From positions 10,038,256 through 10,102,255 of the forward strand of contig NZ_CP071793.1 in assembly GCF_017498545.1 (NCBI RefSeq): a DNA stretch of 64,000 bases. The letters are read 5' to 3'. The notes under the pieces were generated by a model that searched no databases, was not told where the DNA came from, and worked only from the letters and a program-made list of their open reading frames with translations. This document shows positions 1 through 9,392 of this stretch, piece after piece (position 1 is the first letter of the stretch; the number at the start of each line of letters is the position of its first letter). Origin of the DNA: Sulfidibacter corallicola. GTDB taxonomy: Bacteria > Acidobacteriota > Holophagae > Acanthopleuribacterales > Acanthopleuribacteraceae. The translations under genes were made by a program, and so were the position numbers.

Positions 1-103
1 TCGTGGTGGTGGCGGTTTGGATGATCGTCGCGTTGGCACCGAACTCCCCCACACCACCCAACGGGATGATGCGGGTCGCCTCAGTCTCGAGATTCGCGCT
101 CAT
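1..103 (-). CDS. rnj: Ribonuclease J-like metallo-beta-lactamase, N-terminal fragment
   Basis: Only the first 34 codons are in the window; the gene continues past position 1. Reading the minus strand from the ATG at 103 gives MSANLETEATRIIPLGGVGE and then FGANATIIQ. The IIPLGG-GE-G-N pattern is the characteristic opening beta-hairpin of RNase J (5'-3' exo/endoribonuclease of the beta-CASP family, involved in mRNA turnover and rRNA processing). An AAGGA Shine-Dalgarno lies just upstream of the ATG, inside the end of ksgA. The start overlaps the ksgA 3' end by 23 bp, so the two genes are probably co-transcribed and translationally coupled. The catalytic HxHxDH motif lies outside the window, so the assignment rests on the N-terminus alone. 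Confidence 0.75.
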   Translation of the reverse strand, partial: MSANLETEATRIIPLGGVGEFGANATIIQTATTT

Positions 104-944
104 GGTATTCCTTAGTGCGGCACAACCAGGCAGCGTAATCCTCTGGCGTGAGGTTCTCCGGTCTGACCTTGGTATCGAAGCCTAGATTCTGGAAAGATTC
201 TAGCAAAGAGCCGCGGTCCATCCAATCGACACCGGCGTTTTTTAGATCGCCGCCGTGCTTTTTCAGGACGCCCGTCACCATTTTGCGTCTTCTGCCGAAA
301 AGGGTGCGCAACAAACAGGTCAGGGGGCCGATGTCGCCCACCGTCAGCAGGGGCCGTTCGAGCCGGTGCATGCGAATGACCTGGCTCTGGACCTTGGGTG
401 GCGGCTGAAAAGAACCGGGCGCCACGTTGAAGTGCATGTCGATGCGATAGAAGAGGCGCACCAGTACGGAGATGATGCCGTATTCACCCGTTCCCGGCTG
501 GGCCCGAATGCGCTCGGCCACCTCTTTTTGGTACATCATGACCATCAACGGGATCTGCTGTCGGTAAGGGAGCAGGCGGGCCGTGATAGGCACGCTGACG
601 TTGTACGGAAGGTTCGAAAAGACCTTGACCTGCGGCCGGTCGGCAAAAAAGGCGTCGAGATCGACGTCCATGAAGTCGGCTTCGATCAGTTCGAGCGGCG
701 GATCGAAGTCCAGGCCGCGCAGGTAGGCCACCATCTCGCGATCGTACTCGATGGCGGTGAGCGGAAAACCCCGCGCGTGGAAGGGAATGGTCAGGGTGCC
801 CGGGCCAGGACCGATCTCCAAAAACGCCTCGCCCGCTTCGGCTTCGAGTGCGTCCAGAATGCGGTCGACGATGTGGCGATCCTTGAGAAAGTGCTGGCCG
901 AAACGCTTTTTGGCGCGGGGGGCGGTGCGGTCGGGGTCGGTCAT
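81..944 (-). CDS. rsmA: 16S rRNA (adenine1518/1519-N6)-dimethyltransferase KsgA/RsmA
   Basis: KsgA dimethylates two adjacent adenines in the 3'-terminal hairpin of 16S rRNA during late 30S assembly, using S-adenosylmethionine. The 287-residue product has the family's opening FGQHFLKD motif at about residues 15-22, the SAM-binding glycine loop FLEIGPGPGTLT near 45-56, and the catalytic motif NLPYNVS that binds the target adenine. Length is normal (about 270-290). The start at 944 is preferred over the upstream ATG at 1049 because AAGGAG sits 5 bases before it and the preceding 35 residues are Arg/Ala-rich filler. It overlaps the downstream ribonuclease J start, making an RNA-maturation operon. 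Confidence 0.97.
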   Translation of the reverse strand: MTDPDRTAPRAKKRFGQHFLKDRHIVDRILDALEAEAGEAFLEIGPGPGTLTIPFHARGFPLTAIEYDREMVAYLRGLDFDPPLELIEADFMDVDLDAFFADRPQVKVFSNLPYNVSVPITARLLPYRQQIPLMVMMYQKEVAERIRAQPGTGEYGIISVLVRLFYRIDMHFNVAPGSFQPPPKVQSQVIRMHRLERPLLTVGDIGPLTCLLRTLFGRRRKMVTGVLKKHGGDLKNAGVDWMDRGSLLESFQNLGFDTKVRPENLTPEDYAAWLCRTKEYHERESRD

Positions 945-1697
945 GGGGCTCCTTCGAGGATGGCGGTCGCGGCCTGGCGCGTCGGGGACGGAGGCGGCGT
1001 GGGCGCACCGTAACGAGGCCGGGTGGGCACGCTCAATTCTAACCGCCACCTCCGCGGTTACGACGATTTTTTGAAACGACTCGCCGGTCCCCGCTCCGAG
1101 CGAATGCCGAGCCGTAGGAGGTCGCCGTTCTTACATCTCCAGCCAAGCCACTACGAATATGGGCTTTACGTTTGACTGTCCCCCGCCAAAGCCCGCGCCA
1201 ACCCACCGCTCCCCGCCTCTCCCGCGTCCGCAAACGGGCGACACCGCCGAAGAGGGCCATCATGGCTGCTCGCGAGCGATGGGGAAACCCCGTCGAGATG
1301 CTCGTCGGGCCGGTGCTCTCCGCGGCTGCAACCCGGTCCGGGCGACCGTCGAATGCGGTTCTCCATCCATTGGCGCCCAAGCACTTTACCCCCCGTCGCC
1401 GCCCGGAACGACGCAATTTCCCTTTTCTCCCCTTTTCACCATTCCATTCACAAAAAGACATGTTAGACTTGGGGCGTTTTGGACGGACAAATGACAACAG
1501 TAAACAATGAGTATTAGAGCCTGAATATTGGATTCATATCGAACCGTTACCCCCCGATTGCACCCTTCGCCGGATGCGACCCGGAGAACCAGGCCCTAGT
1601 CCCGAGGCGCCCCGGTCGCGGCCATCCACGCGGCCCGGAATGCCTTCGTATGAAGCTGTTTCAATCGTTGTGTCAAGCATTGTTCCGGAGGGCAATT
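945..1697. other. Non-coding divergent intergenic region between ksgA and sucC
   Basis: These ~750 bp separate the divergent ksgA and sucC genes. Open frames here (for example minus 1039-1497) read as Arg/Gly/Ser-rich low-complexity protein with no family motif and no good ribosome site. I interpret the stretch as promoters plus a long sucC leader. An extended -10-like TGTTAGACT lies at 1461-1469 in an AT-richer patch; it would give a leader of about 230 nt for sucC. Confidence 0.5.
1035..1040 (-). promoter_or_regulatory. Candidate -10 element (TAGAAT) for ksgA
   Basis: On the minus strand the sequence GGTTAGAATTGAG lies about 90 bp upstream of the ksgA start. The hexamer TAGAAT recurs upstream of the ATP-grasp gene near 35565. 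No convincing -35 box is visible, so this is tentative. Confidence 0.3.
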
Positions 1698-2864
<1,167 letters not shown>

Positions 2865-2867
2865 TCC

Positions 2868-3746
2868 ATGAGTATTCTGGTCAATAAGGATTCCAAAATT
2901 GTCGTGCAGGGCATCACAGGAAGCCAAGGCACCTTCCACGCGCAGCAGTGTCTGGCCTACGGTACCCAGGTCGTCGCCGGCGTCACCCCCGGAAAGGGCG
3001 GTCAAACGGCGGTCGACGGACAGGTTCCGGTCTTCAACACGGTCTCACAAGCGGTCGCCAAAACCGGAGCCAACGTATCATTGATCTTCGTGCCGCCGCC
3101 CTTCGCGGCCGACGCCATCATGGAAGCGGCCGGATCCGGCGTGGAACTGGTCATCTGCATCACCGAGGGCATCCCCACCCTGGACATGGTTCGCGCCTAC
3201 AACTACGTCAACGCGAAGGGTGTCCGTTTGATCGGCCCCAACTGCCCCGGCGTGATCACGCCCGGCGAATGTAAGATCGGCATCATGCCGGGTCACATCC
3301 ACAAGCCCGGCAGGGTCGGTGTCGTCTCCCGCTCCGGCACCCTGACCTACGAAGCGGTCGGTCAGCTCACCGCGCTGGGTATCGGTCAGTCCACCTGCGT
3401 CGGTATCGGCGGCGATCCGGTCATCGGTTCGCAATTCGTCGACATCCTGAAGCTGTTCAACGACGACCCCGACACCGATGGCGTGATCATGATCGGTGAA
3501 ATCGGCGGAACCGCCGAAGATACCGCGGCCCTGTGGGTCAAGGAAAACATGGAGAAGCCGGTAGTCGGTTTCATCGCGGGTCAAACCGCCCCCGAAGGCA
3601 AGCGCATGGGCCATGCGGGCGCCATCATCGCCGGCGGTCAGGGCACCGCGGCGGAGAAAATGAAGATCATGGATGAGTGCGGTATCCATGTCGTCGCGAG
3701 TCCCGCGGACATGGGCGCCAAAATGAAGGAAGCCTTGGGCCTCTAA
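2868..3746 (+). CDS. sucD: Succinyl-CoA synthetase alpha subunit
   Basis: The alpha subunit binds CoA and carries the phosphohistidine intermediate. The 292-residue protein begins MSILVNKDSKIVVQGITG, has the CoA-binding Rossmann motif GITGSQGTFH, the conserved GPNCPGVITPGECKIGIMPG stretch, and the active-site histidine at residue 249 in GHAGAIIAGGQGTA. A GGGGG-type ribosome site lies at the end of sucC. It is followed after 151 bp by ndk, whose product equilibrates NTP pools. Together they would let the GTP or ATP made by this reaction be redistributed (inference). Confidence 0.98.
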   Translation: MSILVNKDSKIVVQGITGSQGTFHAQQCLAYGTQVVAGVTPGKGGQTAVDGQVPVFNTVSQAVAKTGANVSLIFVPPPFAADAIMEAAGSGVELVICITEGIPTLDMVRAYNYVNAKGVRLIGPNCPGVITPGECKIGIMPGHIHKPGRVGVVSRSGTLTYEAVGQLTALGIGQSTCVGIGGDPVIGSQFVDILKLFNDDPDTDGVIMIGEIGGTAEDTAALWVKENMEKPVVGFIAGQTAPEGKRMGHAGAIIAGGQGTAAEKMKIMDECGIHVVASPADMGAKMKEALGL

Positions 3747-3897
3747 GCGCACTCGACGCCGGTTGGTTTCATCGCTTCGGCGAGGGAAGCGACCGGCGAC
3801 GCCAAACCGGCAGGCGATCCGCGACGTACATGCGGCGACCTGCCGACCGGGCACCGTTCCCGGACTCTTTACTTTTCATATTTCAGGAGAACGACTC

Positions 3898-4317
3898 ATG
3901 AGTCTGCAACGTACCTTTGCCGTGATCAAACCCGACGCGGTCGCCGCCGGAAACACCGGCAACATTCTCGCCGAAATCGAAGCCGCGGGCTTCTCCATCG
4001 CGGCCATGAAAAAGATGCACCTCACCAAGTCCCAAGCTGAGGGCTTCTACTACGTGCACAAGGAGCGCCCCTTTTTCGGCGATCTGGTGAACTTCATGAC
4101 CGAAGGCCCGATCGTGGCCCTGATTCTCGAGAAAGAGAATGCCATCGCCGAGTGGCGCAAACTGATGGGTGCGACCAACCCCGAGCAGGCCGAGGAAGGC
4201 ACGCTGCGCAAGAAGTACGGCGCCAACATCGAGCGCAACGCGACCCACGGTTCCGATGCGGAAGAAACCGCGGCATTCGAAACCCGCTACTTCTTCAACG
4301 CGATGGAAACCGTATAA
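3898..4317 (+). CDS. ndk: Nucleoside diphosphate kinase
   Basis: Ndk transfers the gamma phosphate between nucleoside triphosphates and diphosphates through a phosphohistidine. The 139-residue product has the VIKPDAV substrate motif at residues 8-14 and the catalytic His117 within NATHGSD; length is typical for a bacterial Ndk. The ATG at 3898 is chosen over the in-frame ATG at 3763 because AGGAGA sits just upstream and homologues start at MSLQRTFAVIKPDAV. It is the last gene of a sucC-sucD-ndk unit and is followed immediately by a strong intrinsic terminator. Confidence 0.98.
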   Translation: MSLQRTFAVIKPDAVAAGNTGNILAEIEAAGFSIAAMKKMHLTKSQAEGFYYVHKERPFFGDLVNFMTEGPIVALILEKENAIAEWRKLMGATNPEQAEEGTLRKKYGANIERNATHGSDAEETAAFETRYFFNAMETV

Positions 4318-4341
4318 GCGTCAGCCATACCGCGTCACACG

Positions 4342-4374
4342 AAAAAGCCCGGGCGCCATGCCCGGGCTTTTTTG
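4342..4374 (+). terminator. Rho-independent terminator after ndk
   Basis: GCCCGGGC / GCCCGGGC arms (4347-4354 and 4360-4367) with a 5-nt loop are flanked by an A-run and followed by a T-run, 25 bp past the ndk stop. It closes sucCD-ndk. Confidence 0.92.
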
Positions 4375-4390
4375 TTTTGAAGGTCCCCCC

Positions 4391-4520
4391 GGAGTTCCCA
4401 CATCTTCGAGAGAGCCGTCGTCGCAGTAGGTTGGCCGGCTCGGCCGACTTTTCGTAGTCCCGCCTCTCGAAGTTCCTCCTATTCCGAGAGGGCCGTCGTC
4501 GCAGTGGGCGCCGGCCCCAC
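4391..4520. repeat. Two imperfect copies of a dispersed ~38-bp repeat
   Basis: Copy 1 (4393-4430) and copy 2 (4471-4508) share AGTTCC, GAGAG and GCCGTCGTCGCAGT at the same spacing, 78 bp apart. A third copy is at 10669-10706 and a weaker one at 30233-30260. All are intergenic. Function is unknown. Confidence 0.6.
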
Positions 4521-4688
4521 CCAGAACGTTACGCCCGACGGGATTCTTGAAAATGACCGCTTCGCTCTCATGCCAAGGAATCGTCCATGGCTTGGTCACC
4601 TCGAAGCGTTCAGCGGGCCGCTGAACCTACCGGGCCTTACCGACCCACTTCGGCAACCGGGAACCCTCCGGATGCGTCGCTCCGAGAT

Positions 4689-4724
4689 AAAAAAAGCCCG
4701 GGCGTTTCGGCCCGGGCTTTTTTT
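4689..4724. terminator. Bidirectional intrinsic terminator between ndk and the M13 peptidase gene
   Basis: Arms GCCCGGGC (4696-4703) and GCCCGGGC (4710-4717) around a 6-nt loop carry an A-run on one side and a T-run on the other, so the structure works in both directions. It most likely terminates the minus-strand M13 peptidase gene ending at 4753. The stem is identical to the post-ndk terminator. Confidence 0.9.
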
Positions 4725-4752
4725 GGTTACCTTGTGGCTGTGCGCGGCGCGC

Positions 4753-6798
4753 TTACCAGATGACCACCCGCGTTTCGGCGGTGCGGTGCATGGGATCGCC
4801 CTTCTGGCAGCCGAACGCCTTGGAGAAGGTCTCCATGTTGGTCAGGGGACCGTTGGCGCGATACTGCCCCGGCGAGTGCGGATCCGTCTTCAGGCGCAAC
4901 TTGAGCGTTTCGTCGCGGTACTTGCCGCGCCAGGCCTGAGCCCAAGACAGGAAGAATCGCTGCTCCGGCGTGAAGCCCTCGACCTTGACCTTGGGCTGGG
5001 ATGCCAAGGCACCCTGCAAGGCCTCGAAGGAAATGATCAAACCGCCCAGATCGGCGATGTTCTCACCCAGGGTCAACTGGCCGTTGACATGGGCCCCTTC
5101 GATCGGCTCGTACTGGTTGTACTGTTCGACGAGTTTGGCGGTGCGCGCCTCGAAGCGTTGGCGATCGTCGGCCGTCCACCAGTTCTTGAAGTTGCCCTCG
5201 GCGTCGAACTGGCTGCCGCTGTCGTCGAATCCGTGCATCAACTCGTGGCCGATGACCGCGCCGATGGCGCCGTAGTTATCCGCGTCGTGGGCCTCCATGT
5301 CGAAGAAGGGCGGCTGTAGGATGCCCGCCGGGAACACGATTTCGTTCTGGAGCGGATTGTAGTAGGCGTTGACTACCTGGGGCAGCATCTCCCATTCGTT
5401 GTTGTCGGTCGGCTTGTTGATCTTGCCCAGATCGTACTTGCGATTGTGGGCGATGCCGGCCAGTGCGTTGGCCAAGAAAGAATCGCGACGAATCTTCATG
5501 TCGCTCTGGTCGCGCCAGCGGTCGGGATAGCCGATTTTCGGCTTGAAGGATTTCACCTTGACCAGGGCCAGCTTGCGGGTCTCTTCGCTCATCCAGTCGA
5601 GGCGGTCGAGGCGCTTGTGCAGGGAACCGCGCAGATTCTCGATCATGGTCATCATGCGGGCTTTGGCTTCGGGCGGGAAGGCACGTGCCACGAACAACTG
5701 GCCCACCGACTCACCCAGAGCGGCGTTGGTCGCCTCGATGACCTGTTTGTACCGCGGCTTTTGCGCCTGCACACCGCGCAGGGTTTTCTTGAAGAAGTCG
5801 AAATTGGCCTGACGCGTGTCGTCGTCGAGGAAATCGGCGGCACCATTGACGCTGTGCCACTTGAGGTAGGTTTTCCAATCGTTCAACGGACGTTCGGCCA
5901 ACATCTTGTCCATGGCCGCGAAAAACTTGGGATGGGCCAGACTGAAGCCCTGGGTTTCGGCCAGGCCGAGCGTCTTGAAATAGGCGGTCCAACTGAAATT
6001 AGGGGTGGCGGCATCGGCCTCGGCCAGCGTCTTGTAGTTGTACCAGGTGGCGGGATTGCGCAGCTCCACCGCGGTCAGGGACGCTTCGGCCAGCGTCGTT
6101 TCCATGGCCAACACGGTCTTGGCACCGGCTTTGGCGGCAGCCGCATCGTAACCGATTTTTTGCAGCATACGCGCCACGTGGGCCACGTATTTTTCGCGCA
6201 ACGCCACGGACTCTTCGTCCTTTTTGGTGTAGTAATCGCGCTCCGGTAGGCCCAGTCCGGCCTGAATCGTGTAGGCGATTTGCTTTTTCGAATCGTTGAA
6301 GTCCGAGTTCCCGAAGAAGCCAAACACATAATCGCGGCCCAAGGCGTGCGAGTTGGCGATAAAGGCGGTCAAATCCGCTTTGCTTTTCAGAGCGTCCACA
6401 TCGGCCAAATAGGGTTTGAGCGGCTCGATCCCCAATTTGTTCAGACGTTTCGTATCCATGCCGCTGCTGTAGAAATCACCCACCAACTGTTTGAGCGAGC
6501 CGCGGGGATGGTCGCTCTTCTTTGCGGCTTCCTCCAATATATCCTGGAGGATGGCGAGATTGCGGTCCCGCACCAAATTGAACATCCCGTACCGACCCTC
6601 TTCGGCGGGGATTTCGGTCTCCTGCAGCCAGGTTCCGTTGGCATACTGGTAGAAGTCTTGACAGGGTTTGCACTCCTTGTCGAAGAGTGCGGGGTCGATC
6701 CCTTTCGTTTTGGGAGGCTCGGTCGCCATTAAAGTGTTCCCGGCCAACGCCAGCAACAGGCACAGCAGCCCCAAAACGCGTACTTTTTCTATGATCAT
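4753..6798 (-). CDS. Exported M13-family (neprilysin-like/PepO) zinc metallopeptidase
   Basis: M13 endopeptidases are zinc enzymes that cleave oligopeptides, in Gram-negatives usually in the periplasm. The 681-residue product starts with a signal peptide (MIIEKVRVLGLLCLLLALAG) and then the family's N-terminal CQDFYQYANGTWL motif. The zinc site is HELMH at residues 518-522 (VIGHELMHGFDDSGSQFD). The second zinc-ligand motif GENIADLGG is near 578, and a terminal RVVIW resembles the family's CxxW end. The ATG at 6798 is chosen because GGAG lies about 10 bases upstream and it directly precedes the signal peptide; the in-frame ATG at 7068 would add 90 unlikely residues. It is monocistronic. Confidence 0.95.
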   Translation of the reverse strand: MIIEKVRVLGLLCLLLALAGNTLMATEPPKTKGIDPALFDKECKPCQDFYQYANGTWLQETEIPAEEGRYGMFNLVRDRNLAILQDILEEAAKKSDHPRGSLKQLVGDFYSSGMDTKRLNKLGIEPLKPYLADVDALKSKADLTAFIANSHALGRDYVFGFFGNSDFNDSKKQIAYTIQAGLGLPERDYYTKKDEESVALREKYVAHVARMLQKIGYDAAAAKAGAKTVLAMETTLAEASLTAVELRNPATWYNYKTLAEADAATPNFSWTAYFKTLGLAETQGFSLAHPKFFAAMDKMLAERPLNDWKTYLKWHSVNGAADFLDDDTRQANFDFFKKTLRGVQAQKPRYKQVIEATNAALGESVGQLFVARAFPPEAKARMMTMIENLRGSLHKRLDRLDWMSEETRKLALVKVKSFKPKIGYPDRWRDQSDMKIRRDSFLANALAGIAHNRKYDLGKINKPTDNNEWEMLPQVVNAYYNPLQNEIVFPAGILQPPFFDMEAHDADNYGAIGAVIGHELMHGFDDSGSQFDAEGNFKNWWTADDRQRFEARTAKLVEQYNQYEPIEGAHVNGQLTLGENIADLGGLIISFEALQGALASQPKVKVEGFTPEQRFFLSWAQAWRGKYRDETLKLRLKTDPHSPGQYRANGPLTNMETFSKAFGCQKGDPMHRTAETRVVIW

Positions 6799-7005
6799 GT
6801 AACTGTCACTCCAAAAAAAGTCAGAACTCCTCCGAAGAAAAGCTCCTCTCTCTGCCCTTTCCACCATCTTACGGGTTTCGCGGAATAAGGTACAAAAAAA
6901 GTGAACTTCGTTCGATGGAAGCGGCCCGGTCGGTGGCTCGATCGGTTTCCGCTGGCAAATTCCCGTGAGGGTCGATCCCATGGGAGCTCGCGAACGAACC
7001 ACGTC

Positions 7006-7034
7006 TTGATTTTCCGAGGCTTTCACACTATGGT
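7006..7034 (+). promoter_or_regulatory. Candidate sigma-70 promoter of the SpoU-type methyltransferase gene
   Basis: TTGATT (7006-7011) and TATGGT (7029-7034) are separated by exactly 17 bp and lie about 30 bp upstream of the start codon at 7067. Confidence 0.5.
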
Positions 7035-7066
7035 TGCTATCCGATCCATCAATAAGGATGCAGCAC

Positions 7067-7651
7067 ATGGAACCGTCTTCTCCCGACGCGCAAACGAACG
7101 AGGCCCTGGATTACCGAACCCGCCACATCACCGTGGTTTTGGAAGATGTCTACCAGCCGCACAATGCCGCATCCATCATTCGGTCCTGCGACAACCACGG
7201 CATTCAGGATCTTCACGTGTTGGAGGGGCGCAACGCCTTTTCCTTCGACTCCGAGGCCACTTTCGAGGCGGCGCGGCGCATCAGCCTTCATCGTCACCAC
7301 GTAGACTCGCCCGACGACGCACGGGCCGCACTTCAAGCGCTCAAGGACGCGGGCTACCGCCTGGTGGCGACCTCGCTCCGTCCTGGCTGTATCAGCCTCG
7401 AAGAGCTGCCCCTGGATCACAAGGTGGCGTTGTGTTTCGGCACCGAATTAAAAGGCCTGAGCGAGGTAGTGCACGACATGGCCGATATTTACCTGCGCAT
7501 CCCCATGTTCGGCATGACCCAGAGTTTGAACGTGTCGGTGAGCGCAGCCATTTGCCTGCACCGATTACGGACCCGATTGCAAGAGACGTCGGTGTCGTGG
7601 CAATTGACCTCCGAGGAGCGCGCGGCCCTGACGTCGGCGTGGAGGCCATAG
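7067..7651 (+). CDS. SpoU/TrmH-family tRNA/rRNA 2'-O-ribose methyltransferase
   Basis: SpoU (SPOUT) enzymes methylate ribose 2'-OH groups of tRNA or rRNA with SAM and bind the cofactor in a C-terminal knot. The 194-residue product shows the three SpoU motifs in order. Motif 1 is near residues 25-40 (ITVVLEDVYQPHNAASIIRS, with the catalytic Arg), motif 2 is CFGTELKGLSE, and motif 3 is the knot segment FGMTQSLNVSVSAAICL. It resembles TrmH (tRNA Gm18), but the exact target cannot be decided from sequence. The ATG at 7067 follows AAGGAT at a suitable distance, while the one at 7058 overlaps that site. It is a single gene with its own promoter. Confidence 0.88.
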   Translation: MEPSSPDAQTNEALDYRTRHITVVLEDVYQPHNAASIIRSCDNHGIQDLHVLEGRNAFSFDSEATFEAARRISLHRHHVDSPDDARAALQALKDAGYRLVATSLRPGCISLEELPLDHKVALCFGTELKGLSEVVHDMADIYLRIPMFGMTQSLNVSVSAAICLHRLRTRLQETSVSWQLTSEERAALTSAWRP

Positions 7652-7676
7652 CCCACGTGAACCCAGCACCTTGAAA

Positions 7677-8130
7677 GAAAAATTCTAAACCACGGAGTTC
7701 GCGGAGGGCACGGAGAGAAGGACATGGGTCGCTGAGGGTTTGGCTTGGATTCACATCCCGACTGGTCGTGGAGTTAATTTTTCTCGAGGATCTTTGGAGG
7801 GTGGGACTGATCGCACCTTTGCGGAAGAGAATCAGGAATCCAGGAAGGAACGAAGCCAGGATGGGATCCCATCAATTTCAGCCGGAGAAAGATCCTATGC
7901 CTGCCTTCCTGTTCTTTCGGGATTCCCGATTATTTTTTCGGGGCGCTTCGCCTTGATCCTTCGACAAAACCCAGCCCACTTCCTCAATCCCGAAAAATGA
8001 ATGCTATCCTGAGCGGCAGGCTCCTCCGACCACAGCATCATCCCCCCGATCCATAGACATTCCAGATGCTTCTGCCCTGCTTCGCCTCCGCGGCCTCCGT
8101 GATCTTTGTGGTAAAAAAAATTCCTGGCAG
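7677..8130. repeat. Intergenic island bounded by inverted CCACGGAG-type repeats
   Basis: The left arm (7677-7720) reads AATTCTAAACCACGGAGTTC and then GCGGAGGGCACGGAGAGAAGG. The right arm (8071-8130), read on the minus strand, gives TTTTTTTTACCACAAAGATC and then ACGGAGGCCGCGGAGGCGAAG. The arms are imperfect inverted copies. Nested inside are a second inverted pair (7830-7860 and 7898-7931, AATC.GGAATC..GGAAGG type) and a perfect 14-bp palindrome, GATGGGATCCCATC, at 7860-7873. The stretch lies between two convergent genes and has no convincing ORF. Confidence 0.6.
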
Positions 8131-8159
8131 TCAAACCCCTGCCTACCTTGGCAAGCCCC

Positions 8160-8756
8160 TCAACCCAACCAGGGATGCCCGAACGTGCCCGTGAAGACCA
8201 GGTCCTTCAGCGCCATACGCTGGCGGGGTGCCCGTTCGCGCTCCGCCAAATTCTCCGGCAGGCTTTCCGGTTCGGCCGCGTACCCCACGGCGACACCGGC
8301 CACCGGCTCGCAGCCCTCCTGCAGGGCGTAGGTCTGGCGAATTCGGTCCACATCGATGCCGGCCATCTGGTGCAGCGACAGGCCGAGGGCCGTCGCCTGA
8401 ATGCCGAGCTGGCCCATGGCCAGGCCCACGTCGTGAAAGGCGTGGCGATTTACACGATCGTTTCGCTTGAAACGCGTTTGGGCCAAGCTCACCATCAGCA
8501 AGCCGGCATGTTGGGCCCATGTTTGGTTGCCCGGGAGCAAGCAACCCAACATGGCCTCGAAGGCCGCCGCATCGCCGCGTTCGGCGACCATCATACGCCA
8601 CGGCTGCTCGTTGAAGCTGGAGGGCGCCCAGCGCACCGCTTCGAGCAAGGCACCGACCTGTTCGCGGGACAGGGCTTTGGGTTGGAACGCCCGCGGGCTC
8701 CAACGGCGAGCGATCAGGTCCTGAATCGGGAATTGGGTTTCTGCCGGCTTTTCCAT
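8160..8756 (-). CDS. Nitroreductase-family FMN-dependent oxidoreductase
   Basis: Nitroreductases are small dimeric flavoenzymes that reduce nitro compounds, quinones or other acceptors with NAD(P)H. The 198-residue product has the usual N-terminal FMN-binding RRWSPRAFQPKALSREQV segment, the EAVRWAPSSFNEQPWR motif (P-S-S-x-N-x-Q-P-W) near residues 40-55, and a C-terminal AVGYAAE segment. The ATG at 8756 follows GGAG by about 6 bases; upstream in-frame ATGs only add low-complexity residues. It converges on the SpoU gene and has no operon partner. The physiological substrate is unknown. Confidence 0.9.
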   Translation of the reverse strand: MEKPAETQFPIQDLIARRWSPRAFQPKALSREQVGALLEAVRWAPSSFNEQPWRMMVAERGDAAAFEAMLGCLLPGNQTWAQHAGLLMVSLAQTRFKRNDRVNRHAFHDVGLAMGQLGIQATALGLSLHQMAGIDVDRIRQTYALQEGCEPVAGVAVGYAAEPESLPENLAERERAPRQRMALKDLVFTGTFGHPWLG

Positions 8757-9392
8757 AACGTCTCCGTTGTAACGAGATATGTGGATTCCCCGAGTTGGGC
8801 GAGAGCCCCCGCACAGGTCGCGACCTACCGACTCGGAAAACCCGTAATATGTTCGAGTCAACCGCTCGGTGGCCATCGGTTCGTCGTGTCGCGTGGAATC
8901 ACGTTCCCAAACTAGCACAAAATGCTTCGGGACACCCCAACCGGTGCACCAAAAAACCCCAACCGGGCACTCAGGAAAAGAAGGGTCCGTTTCATGAAAA
9001 ACCCATGGTCCGAAATCCAAGATAACGAAAAGGTTTTTGGTTATTTCATGAAGAAACCTCACAACTCAAAAGTTCCCCCCTGCTATAGTTAATGTCATTC
9101 CTACCGAAATTTCCTCCAGTTCTTTACAAAAATCTTACAGGGACCTCGCTCCTGAACGCGTATGCGGTATCAGTTCCTTGGTTTCCCAAGGGTTAGCCGC
9201 GTGTGAATACAATGGGAAGCCGATCACGTTCTGTGAGATTTTCGTTGCGAGCCCCTTCCATTGCGTCTAAAATTCGGGCTCTATCGGGTTTTACCCAGAT
9301 TTACTTAAACCCAGCTCCTTTTCTCTACTAATCATTTTTTCGCAATACATTTCATTCTTTTTGATGCTATCGCTGTTTCACGAGGTAGATGT
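8757..9392. other. Divergent non-coding region upstream of nitroreductase and NYN genes
   Basis: About 635 bp with no supported ORF; AT content rises toward 9393. A possible extended -10 (TGCTATAGT, 9081-9089) on the plus strand could serve the NYN gene with a long leader. Nothing else recognisable. Confidence 0.4.

Noticed and set aside
255..1013. 252-codon frame antisense to ksgA
   Set aside because: It overlaps a gene with clear KsgA motifs and has no recognisable domain.
1039..1497. 152-codon minus-strand frame upstream of sucC
   Set aside because: Arg/Gly-rich low-complexity product, no family motif and no ribosome site; treated as intergenic.
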